From assembly GCF_001955655.1 (NCBI RefSeq), contig NZ_MSPW01000005.1, forward strand, positions 1 through 64,000: 64,000 nucleotides of DNA. Direction: 5' to 3'. The translations under genes and the position numbers were made by a program. Origin of the DNA: Viridibacillus arenosi (GTDB lineage: Bacteria > Bacillota > Bacilli > Bacillales_A > Planococcaceae). The notes beneath the pieces were generated by a model. It made no database searches and had not been told where the DNA came from. It was given only the letters and a program-made list of their open reading frames with translations. Below are positions 57,812 to 64,000 of the stretch, piece after piece (positions within the stretch are counted from its first letter, which is position 1; every line of letters starts with the position of its first letter).

Positions 57812-59191
57812 ATGGCATCTTCAATTTGGCTAGATAAACAAGCACCTTTTGCAAGACCTTCACTCGAACAATCAATCGAAACTGACATCTGTATTATTGG
57901 TGGGGGTATTTCTGGCATACTCGCTGCTTACTTACTCTCAAAAGTTGGTAGGAAAGTTACTTTATTAGAAGGTAATACTTTATTTTCAGGTACTACCGGC
58001 CATTCTACTGGGAAAGTAACTGCACAACAAGGTCTATTATATAGCCAACTTATTACTAAATTTGGTGTCGAAGCAGCACAACAATATTATGAACTCAACC
58101 AGCAAGCAGTGGATCTATCATTTAATTTAGCAGAACCCGATTGTGTGCATCATGCGGATTCATTTTTATATACACAGAAAGCTGACGGCAAAAAGGACTT
58201 AGAAGATGAATGGAAGGCTTACCAGACTCTTGGTATTCCTGGAGAATGGAATGCCGATTGCGAAATTCCATATGACATTGCCGCCTCCTTAAAAATGCCC
58301 AAACAAGCACAAATCCATCCTGTACGCTTTGGACGGACTATCGCAGAAAAGGCAATCCAATCAGGAGCTGAGATTTACGAGCATTCACGCGTGCAAAAGG
58401 TCAATATCTTAAAACCATGTGTAGAACTAGAGAATGGTCATACAGTTTGTTATAAAGAACTAATCTTATGCTCCCATTATCCACTAGAAGGTATAATTGG
58501 TATGCAAATTTTCAAACTGGAAGTCACTCGTTCTTATATCGTGGCTTTTGAGGCAAGCGAATTGTATAAAGGTCAGTATTTATCTATCGATAAACCTGGT
58601 CGCTCTATTCGAACAACATTAATCGATGACAAACCTTTTATATTATTAGCTGGGGATAGCCACCCGGCAGGTACTATTTCTAATACCTCCATGTATTATG
58701 AAGCGTTGCAATTAGAGGCTAAAGATAATTTCGCAGCTAACCACTGCAACTATCACTGGTCAGCGCAAGATCCTGAAACGGTAGACTTAATTCCTTATGT
58801 TGGGCAGATTAGTTCCCGTTTACCAAATATTTGGATGGCCTCCGGTTTCAGAAAATGGGGATTAGCTAATTCAATTGTGGCAGCACAATTGCTCCGAGAC
58901 GGAATTGTTGGAAAACAGAATGTCGGAATCTCTCTTTATTCTCCGAAGCATACTAAATTCGGAGATGCAGTTTTACAAGCTTTAAAACTAGGTGGTAAAG
59001 TAACGAAGGATTTTGTCGGCGGTCATGTCACTCGTCGTGCTATGCCACGCTGTACTCATTTAGGTTGTAAAACTAGATGGAATGAAGCTGATGAAACATG
59101 GGACTGTCCTTGTCATGGCTCACGTTTTTCAAAGGATGGTGCAGTACTTGAGGGACCTGCAGTATATCCACTTGACCTAAGTGGATTATAA
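57812..59191 (+). CDS. FAD-dependent oxidoreductase with C-terminal Rieske domain (YhfW-like)
   Basis: A 459-aa protein. Residues about 20-365 are a DAO-type FAD oxidoreductase (DICIIGGGISGILAAYLLSKVGRKVTLLEG; GTTGHSTGKVTAQQG). Residues about 405-459 are a Rieske [2Fe-2S] domain: C414-T-H416-LG-C419 and C432-P-C434-H435, so ligands C414/H416 and C432/H435 with C419-C434 as the disulfide. B. subtilis YhfW has this architecture. Electron donor and substrate are unknown. GGAGG precedes the ATG. Confidence 0.9.
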   Translation: MASSIWLDKQAPFARPSLEQSIETDICIIGGGISGILAAYLLSKVGRKVTLLEGNTLFSGTTGHSTGKVTAQQGLLYSQLITKFGVEAAQQYYELNQQAVDLSFNLAEPDCVHHADSFLYTQKADGKKDLEDEWKAYQTLGIPGEWNADCEIPYDIAASLKMPKQAQIHPVRFGRTIAEKAIQSGAEIYEHSRVQKVNILKPCVELENGHTVCYKELILCSHYPLEGIIGMQIFKLEVTRSYIVAFEASELYKGQYLSIDKPGRSIRTTLIDDKPFILLAGDSHPAGTISNTSMYYEALQLEAKDNFAANHCNYHWSAQDPETVDLIPYVGQISSRLPNIWMASGFRKWGLANSIVAAQLLRDGIVGKQNVGISLYSPKHTKFGDAVLQALKLGGKVTKDFVGGHVTRRAMPRCTHLGCKTRWNEADETWDCPCHGSRFSKDGAVLEGPAVYPLDLSGL

Positions 59192-59231
59192 AGTTGGTCG
59201 TAAGTGTAATCTTCTTGGTTCTTATCAGCAA

Positions 59232-59268
59232 TAAAAAAAACTGCCTATTTCAATTGAAATAGGCAGTT
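59232..59268. terminator. Terminator after ppaC
   Basis: AACTGCCTATTTC-aatt-GAAATAGGCAGTT with eight Ts on the minus strand; can also stop the convergent gene. Confidence 0.9.
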
Positions 59269-59284
59269 CCTCCTCTAATGAGGA

Positions 59285-60211
59285 TTATTTTAATGCGTCA
59301 GTTAATGCTGGGACAATTTGTTTTTTACGAGAAACTACACCTTTTAATAGCGCACGATTATTATCTGCCACAACATTAAATGCTGCATAAGCTTTTTCAG
59401 CTTGTGCACCTATTGCAACAGCAACTGAATCATTGTTTATGATATCCGTTACAACAAAAAAGAATAGGTCTAGACCTTTTTCTGCAACAGTGTTGTTCAA
59501 TAAAATCTCTAAATCAGCTTGGCGATCCAAAACGTCATTTACATCAACAGCATTCACTTGAGCGATGACAACTTTGTGGTCTCCCATGCTGAATTCTTTT
59601 GCATCAAGAGAAAGTAAATCTTCTAATGATTTATCACTTAAATCAGCACCTGCTTTTAACATTGCAAGCCCATACTCAGCAGCGTCAACATCTGCAATTG
59701 CAGCTAACTCATTCGCTGCTTTTACATCTTGCTCTGTACATGTTGGTGATTTGAATAATAATGTATCCGAGATGATAGCAGATAACATAAGACCTGCATA
59801 GTTAGCTGGAATCTCAACTTCATTTTCTTTGAAGATTTTATTTAGAATTGTTGCTGTACAACCAACTGGTTCAGCGCGGTAGTACAATGGATCTGCTGTT
59901 TCAAAGTTAGCAATACGGTGATGATCAATAACTTCCGTTACTTGAACTTCAGCAATATCATCAGCACTTTGTTGACGTTCGTTATGATCAACTAATATTA
60001 CTTGAGCAGCTTCTCCTGCAACTTTTTCCACTAAGCGTGGTGCATTAAATCCGAATTTTTCTAAAGCGTAAGCTGTTTCGTTGTTCAGTTCGCCAAGGCG
60101 AACAGCTTCAGCATGAATGCCTAGTTGTTTTTTTAAATATGCATATACTAACGCAGATGTGATTGTATCAGTATCTGGGTTTTTGTGTCCGAATACAAGT
60201 ACTTTACTCAT
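59285..60211 (-). CDS. ppaC: Manganese-dependent inorganic pyrophosphatase PpaC
   Basis: A 308-aa family II pyrophosphatase of the DHH superfamily. Metal motifs: [11 protein letters not shown] (His and Asp ligands), [19 protein letters not shown] (DHH), and C-terminal substrate lysine/arginine region [10 protein letters not shown]. It hydrolyses pyrophosphate to drive biosynthesis. Single gene. Confidence 0.97.
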   Translation of the reverse strand: MSKVLVFGHKNPDTDTITSALVYAYLKKQLGIHAEAVRLGELNNETAYALEKFGFNAPRLVEKVAGEAAQVILVDHNERQQSADDIAEVQVTEVIDHHRIANFETADPLYYRAEPVGCTATILNKIFKENEVEIPANYAGLMLSAIISDTLLFKSPTCTEQDVKAANELAAIADVDAAEYGLAMLKAGADLSDKSLEDLLSLDAKEFSMGDHKVVIAQVNAVDVNDVLDRQADLEILLNNTVAEKGLDLFFFVVTDIINNDSVAVAIGAQAEKAYAAFNVVADNNRALLKGVVSRKKQIVPALTDALK

Positions 60212-60525
60212 TTAAATTTTGCCTCCTAGATTTCAATAATTTCCGAATATATCTTATCACAATTAGCACTGAAAAAGAATGTCAGCACTTTGATGTTAAA
60301 TGTTCAAGCCTTATTATAGCCTTAATTAAAAACATATTATTCCTGTATTATATTTTTATAAAGTTAATTTTACAAAACCACACTATCTGTTCCAAAATAC
60401 CCTTAGATTAACATAGTCTTTTTTATCCATTAAAATTAATAATAATCATAAAAATCATGTAATTAGACTTAATACTATGTTACTATTTCTAATATAATAT
60501 ATACATATAATAAAGAGGGGTAATA
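60212..60525. other. Spacer between ppaC and the two-domain GNAT gene
   Basis: Some 314 AT-rich bases between divergent starts. It must hold both promoters; a TATAAT at about 60506-60511 fits the rightward gene, though its -35 is weak. No repeat or other structure seen. Confidence 0.4.
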
Positions 60526-61332
60526 ATGGAAAATAAGATTGAAAAGAAATACATACCACTAGCTGAATATTTCAGCTCCGCAAAAGACGATAAAATTCAA
60601 CTTTCCTTCACAGAAATCGAAACAATTATGGGACATTCATTACCTAACTCCTCCTATTTAAATAAGAGTTGGTGGAAAAAAACTAAACCTCCTCTAAAAC
60701 ATTATCTAGCTTGGGTAGAACAAGGATACTACGTAACTACAATACAACCTGGTTATCATGTGACGTTTGAAAAACCTACAAATAACAATAATGATGAATT
60801 GGATAGTTTAGAAAATGCCAAAAATACTTTTATCACTCGCTCCATTGAAACGGATGATGCACGTAACTTAGCCCAATTATTATCTACGTTAGATGCAGAG
60901 ACAGATTTTATGCTCTATGGTAAAAACGAACGTGATCCATCTGTACAAAGTGTACGCAAGAAAATTACTAACTTGCGTAAAAGCAGTTCTAACTCCATTA
61001 TTGTAGCAGTTGTTGAAGGTCAAATTGGGGGCTTGATCTCTATTTCTGGTAATAAAGCTCCACGTGCTAAACATCGTGCATCAATTTATCTCGGTGTCAT
61101 GCAGAAATTTACTAACCAAGGGATTGGTACAGCACTTTTAAAAGAGGCTGAAAAATGGGCAATATCAAATACCATTCAAAGACTAGAACTAAGTGTTTGT
61201 AAATCCAATGCTATCGCAATCAATATGTACAATAAATTCGGCTTTACAATAGATGGGGAGCGTCGACAATCATTGAAAATAAACGATGAATTTGAAGATG
61301 AACTTTATATGAGTAAACTATTAAATATGTAA
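60526..61332 (+). CDS. GNAT acetyltransferase with N-terminal DUF7662-like domain
   Basis: A 268-aa two-domain protein. Residues 1-85 (YIPLAEYFSSAKDDKIQLSFTEIETIMGHSLPNSSYLNKSWWKK ... HYLAWVEQGYYVTTI) resemble the small DUF7662-type domain that occurs alone or next to nucleases. Residues about 100-265 are a GNAT domain with YLGVMQKFTNQGIGTALLKEAEKWA and NAIAINMYNKFGFTIDGERRQSLKI. A poly-Asn linker joins them. AGAGGGG precedes the ATG. The function of the fusion is unknown. Confidence 0.8.
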   Translation: MENKIEKKYIPLAEYFSSAKDDKIQLSFTEIETIMGHSLPNSSYLNKSWWKKTKPPLKHYLAWVEQGYYVTTIQPGYHVTFEKPTNNNNDELDSLENAKNTFITRSIETDDARNLAQLLSTLDAETDFMLYGKNERDPSVQSVRKKITNLRKSSSNSIIVAVVEGQIGGLISISGNKAPRAKHRASIYLGVMQKFTNQGIGTALLKEAEKWAISNTIQRLELSVCKSNAIAINMYNKFGFTIDGERRQSLKINDEFEDELYMSKLLNM

Positions 61333-61337
61333 TCACT

Positions 61338-61372
61338 AAAAAAAGCTATGCAAATTTTGCATAGCTTTTTTT
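61338..61372. terminator. Bidirectional terminator
   Basis: AAAAAAAGCTATGC-aaatttt-GCATAGCTTTTTTT, ending both the GNAT gene and the racemase operon. Confidence 0.92.
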
Positions 61373-61373
61373 A

Positions 61374-62480
61374 TTATCGATAAACTTTTTGACTTACTGT
61401 AAGTTGATCCATCAATTCTATATTTGGTTCATATCCAATCCCAAAAATTTCCGGCACTGAAATATAGCCATCTTCAACAACTACTTCAGGAGAAATAATA
61501 TCTTGAGCCCAATAATGACTTGATCCTGCAGTATCACCTGGTAACACAAAGTTTTCTAGCGTCGTAAGTGCGACATTATGTGCTCGCCCAATACCAGATT
61601 CTAACATGCCGCCACACCAAACTTTAATATCATGTTGCTGGCATAAATCATGAATTCGTTTTGCCTCAGTTAAACCACCTACACGACCAAACTTGATATT
61701 GATAATACCACAGCTTCCAAGCTCAATCGCTGTACGTGCATCCTCATAAGAACAAATACTTTCATCTAAACAAATTGGCGTTTTTAAATGCTTTTGCAGC
61801 TTTGCATGGTCGATAATGTCATCCGATGCAAGTGGCTGCTCAATCATCATTAAATTGTACTCATCTAGTTTTTTAAGCAATTCTATATCATCTAAAGTAT
61901 AAGCTGAATTGGCATCTACCATTAGCGGCACCTCTGGAAACTTTGCTCGAATTGCATGAATGACATCAATGTCCATACCTGGTTTAATCTTAACCTTCAT
62001 ACGTTTATAGCCTGCTAAAATATTATTTTCAATGCACTGTAGCAGTTGATCAATTGTCGGCTGAATACCAATACTTATACCCACTTCAATTTTCTTTTTC
62101 GATCCACCTAATGCATGCGAAAGTGATTGTTTTGTACTCTTCGCATATAGATCCCAAATGGCACATTCAAGAGTCGCCTTTGCCATTTTATTTTGGCGGA
62201 TTACTTTGAACATATCGCTTATTTCATCAGGATGCTGAATATCTTTCTTAAGCACTAGTGGAATAAGGAAATCTTCAAGCATATGCCAACTCGTCTTAAC
62301 TGTCTCTTCTGTATACCAAGGGATTTCAAATGCAACCCCTTCCCCCCAACCGGACATTCCACTATCATCTTTAGCTTCTAATATTAAAAACTGCTTATCT
62401 TGCACTGTACCGAAGCTTGTTACAAATGGCGATTTCATTCGCATACTTAGTTGCCGAATTTTAATTTCTGTTATCTTCAC
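61374..62480 (-). CDS. N-succinylamino acid racemase/o-succinylbenzoate synthase family enzyme
   Basis: A 368-aa enolase-superfamily enzyme of the MenC/NSAR group. Catalytic residues are in place: K162-x-K164 (MKVKIKP), metal ligands D189 (MVDANSAY), E214 (MIEQPL) and D239 (CLDESI), second base K263 (NIKFGRVGG). GTG start with a modest GGTG site. Next to an M20 amidohydrolase rather than men genes, so racemisation of N-acyl amino acids is more likely than menaquinone synthesis (inference; known from Geobacillus). It follows the M20 gene by 68 bases containing a 12-bp inverted repeat. Confidence 0.85.
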   Translation of the reverse strand: MKITEIKIRQLSMRMKSPFVTSFGTVQDKQFLILEAKDDSGMSGWGEGVAFEIPWYTEETVKTSWHMLEDFLIPLVLKKDIQHPDEISDMFKVIRQNKMAKATLECAIWDLYAKSTKQSLSHALGGSKKKIEVGISIGIQPTIDQLLQCIENNILAGYKRMKVKIKPGMDIDVIHAIRAKFPEVPLMVDANSAYTLDDIELLKKLDEYNLMMIEQPLASDDIIDHAKLQKHLKTPICLDESICSYEDARTAIELGSCGIINIKFGRVGGLTEAKRIHDLCQQHDIKVWCGGMLESGIGRAHNVALTTLENFVLPGDTAGSSHYWAQDIISPEVVVEDGYISVPEIFGIGYEPNIELMDQLTVSQKVYR

Positions 62481-62502
62481 GCTACCGCACCTTCCACTAT
62501 CG

Positions 62503-62547
62503 AATCTTAGATTAACGTTTTAATAAAAGATACGCTAATCTAAGATT
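62503..62547 (-). repeat. Inverted repeat between the amidohydrolase and racemase genes
   Basis: AATCTTAGATTA (62503-62514) and its exact complement TAATCTAAGATT (62536-62547) around a 21-base loop that can extend the stem by CG/CG and TTTT/AAAA. No T tract follows, so it is not a standard terminator; it may protect or process mRNA and set different levels for the two genes. Confidence 0.7.
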
Positions 62548-62548
62548 T

Positions 62549-63697
62549 TCAGCAAGAGAGGGCTTCCTTTTCCACATGTGCAAATGCACCTAATACTGTT
62601 CGTGCCAAAATTTCTACTCCCACAATCAATTGAGCCTTATTAAATGTCATTTTTGGATGATGTAGCCCTGGAGTTAATCCACAACCAAGCCCTAACATTG
62701 CTGCCTTTACATTTGCCCTTTTAACCGTATAAAAATGAAAATCCTCTCCACCTGGTGTAATAACAGGGGGACGCAAATACTCTTCACCTACGGATTCAAT
62801 AATTGCTTGCTCAATTATATCCTTTGCTTCGTCATCTACTTCAGCTGCTGCAACCCTTACTTGTTCTTGTAAATCAATTGACACTTCATACAACGATTCA
62901 ATTGCACGTATTGTACGCTCTATTCCATAATGCAACTGCTCGATTCCTTCATTTGTTTGAGCACGAACATCAATCGTGAAATAGGCTTTCGCCGGAATTA
63001 TATTCCCTGATTCTCCACCCGCTTGAAATTTCGTCACTTTTACCGAAAATGGAATCATTGTATCTATATGAATCGTTTTTAGTGCTTCGATTAAGCTTGC
63101 ACCAATTTCAATTGCATTTTTACCTAAATGGGGTCTTGCAGCATGTGATTCCACACCGTTAATTTGGCCACTTAATAGTCTGGATGCACCATGATATAGC
63201 GCTGGGCAAAATGTGCCATCACGTAGCTCCTGCACCGGCCGGACATGTACTCCAAATAAATAATCCATATCGTCGACCAATCCACGGTCAACAAAGGACA
63301 ATGCTCCCTGTCCTTTTTCTTCAGCAGGTTGGAATAATACCCGAATGGTACCTCGCCACGTTCTTTTCAAGCGTTTTAATAGTAGTAAAACGCCAATCAC
63401 CATTGTCATATGCGCATCATGTCCACACGAATGATGCGCCTGAAATTCCCCATCAACTTCTTGCCATAAGGCATCGATATCAGTTCGTAGTCCTACAACA
63501 GGTCTACCCTCACCGATTTCCACATATAAACCAGTACTATCTGCAAACGTATGAACCTCGTACCCTTCTTGTTCTAATATTCCTTTAATATAATCTGTAG
63601 TCCGCCTTTCTTTCCAGCTAATTTCAGGATTTTCATGCAGATACTTAAAAACACTTTTCAATTGTGGTTCAAGTAATGTTAACTGCTCCTTCATCAT
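62549..63697 (-). CDS. M20-family amidohydrolase (N-acyl-L-amino acid deacylase type)
   Basis: A 382-aa zinc peptidase/amidohydrolase of the M20D group. Metal and catalytic motifs: GLRTDIDAL, HHSCGHDAHMTM, FQPAEEKGQGA, HAARPHLGKNA in the dimerisation domain, GGEDFHFY near the C terminus. It removes the acyl group from N-acyl amino acids. With the racemase it fits the pathway that turns D-amino acids into L forms (acylate, racemise, deacylate). ATG at 63697 or 63694 after GGAGA. First gene of the pair. Confidence 0.87.
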   Translation of the reverse strand: MMKEQLTLLEPQLKSVFKYLHENPEISWKERRTTDYIKGILEQEGYEVHTFADSTGLYVEIGEGRPVVGLRTDIDALWQEVDGEFQAHHSCGHDAHMTMVIGVLLLLKRLKRTWRGTIRVLFQPAEEKGQGALSFVDRGLVDDMDYLFGVHVRPVQELRDGTFCPALYHGASRLLSGQINGVESHAARPHLGKNAIEIGASLIEALKTIHIDTMIPFSVKVTKFQAGGESGNIIPAKAYFTIDVRAQTNEGIEQLHYGIERTIRAIESLYEVSIDLQEQVRVAAAEVDDEAKDIIEQAIIESVGEEYLRPPVITPGGEDFHFYTVKRANVKAAMLGLGCGLTPGLHHPKMTFNKAQLIVGVEILARTVLGAFAHVEKEALSC

Positions 63698-63829
63698 AAG
63701 CGTCTCCTATCTATTTATTTTTGAAAATATATGTTTATACTTAGATTTCCTAACATAATTTTTTCTCTCTTATAGGTATATATATGTAACATGCCATTTT
63801 GATATCGTGAACAATGTTTAATATTCATC

Positions 63830-63860
63830 AAAAAAACCCGTTTAGTGAAAAAACGGGTTT
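63830..63860 (-). terminator. Terminator after the partial CoA transferase gene
   Basis: AAACCCG-TTT..AAA-CGGGTTT with seven Ts on the minus strand. Confidence 0.85.
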
Positions 63861-63868
63861 AGAATTTC

Positions 63869-64000
63869 TTACATTAAATTTAGTTTTTTTGCTTCAAATA
63901 TAAGCTCGTCCTTAAATTTCGGATGCGCAATTTCGATTAACGCCTTAGCCCTCGCTGATATCGATTTGCCTTTTAGCTCGGCTACACCATACTCCGTTAC
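63869..64000 (-). CDS. CoA transferase, C-terminal part (4-hydroxybutyrate CoA-transferase type)
   Basis: The last 43 codons of a gene that begins outside the window: VTEYGVAELKGKSISARAKA, then LIEIAHPKFKDELIFEA and a final KLNLM. This is the C-terminal end typical of the Cat2/4-hydroxybutyrate or butyrate-type acetyl-CoA hydrolase/transferase family. It is a second member of the same superfamily as the gene at 34.5 kb but a different subfamily (VTEYGVAELKG against VTEQGYADLRG). It lies upstream of the amidohydrolase gene, separated by a terminator. Confidence 0.85.
   Translation of the reverse strand, partial: VTEYGVAELKGKSISARAKALIEIAHPKFKDELIFEAKKLNLM

Noticed and set aside
60212-60525. 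Regulatory RNA in the spacer upstream of ppaC
   Set aside because: Only AT-rich sequence without stable stems or a T-tract terminator was found.
63184-63588. Rightward 134-codon frame opposite the M20 gene
   Set aside because: Antisense to conserved zinc-binding motifs of the amidohydrolase; His-rich composition is the mirror of that gene's codons; no ribosome site.
1-64000. Mobile elements, prophage genes or CRISPR repeats
   Set aside because: No transposase, integrase, phage structural gene or regularly spaced repeat was seen. The few inverted repeats are terminators or operators.

Overview
The window is ordinary bacterial chromosome from an AT-rich Firmicute of the order Bacillales. The gene order from the tRNA end to ddl (tRNA-Asn/Glu, SprT-like ydcK, tex, sigB operon, mazEF, alr, ydcC, acpS, rhomboid, ydbT-ydbS, cshA, murF, ddl) matches the Bacillus subtilis ydcK-to-ddl segment. 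Several differences (no rsbRSTU and no rsbX around sigB, other neighbours beyond ddl, many TTG/GTG starts) point to the Planococcaceae branch (Lysinibacillus, Solibacillus and relatives). This placement is inference from gene order and protein resemblance. I see no prophage, insertion sequence, CRISPR array, rRNA operon or replication origin.

Layout. 1-16.7 kb: conserved core read almost entirely leftward (tRNAs, Tex, a minimal RsbV-RsbW-SigB module with its own SigB-type promoter, MazEF, Alr, a lipoprotein, AcpS, YdbST, CshA, MurF, Ddl); the rhomboid protease is read rightward. 17-25 kb: an unrecognised 249-aa protein, an FtsW/RodA protein, a 45-aa small protein, CsoR-CopZ, an MFS drug exporter behind a structured leader that looks like a transcription attenuator, and a second MFS exporter divergent from an XRE-TPR regulator with three copies of a 17-bp palindrome between them. 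24-36 kb: a GNAT-aminotransferase fusion, a DUF4097 repeat protein, cystine symporter, cardiolipin synthase, VanY-like carboxypeptidase, YidC, an AraC regulator, and a LytTR regulator next to an acetyl/succinyl-CoA transferase. 36-48 kb: small stress-type membrane proteins (two with SigB-like promoters), SDR-TetR operon, MhqO-like dioxygenase, DUF1002 protein, CvfB-MntR, ComFB-like protein, tandem GNAT, and a CadC-CadA efflux operon. 48-64 kb: P1 peptidase, two FluC fluoride channels with a penicillin-acylase-family enzyme, ExoA, MurB, HxlR regulator and CatE dioxygenase, YceI, azoreductase, DsbA-like thiol oxidoreductase, a Rieske oxidoreductase, PpaC, a two-domain GNAT, an enolase-superfamily racemase with an M20 amidohydrolase, and the tail of a CoA transferase.

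The most coherent theme is electrophile/quinone defence: MhqO, YceI and azoreductase genes each carry a copy of a near-palindromic TATCTCGAATTCGAGATA element at the promoter, and the CatE gene has an HxlR-type TTACTT-N5-AAGTAA site, so about 17 kb of scattered genes appear to answer to thiol-reactive compounds. A second theme is self-contained regulator-plus-exporter switches for metals and drugs (CsoR/CopZ, CadC/CadA, XRE/MFS, leader/MFS). Nothing here is an obviously new multi-gene system; the best leads are the attenuator-like leader, the triple-operator XRE/MFS divergon, the scattered electrophile regulon and several domain fusions.
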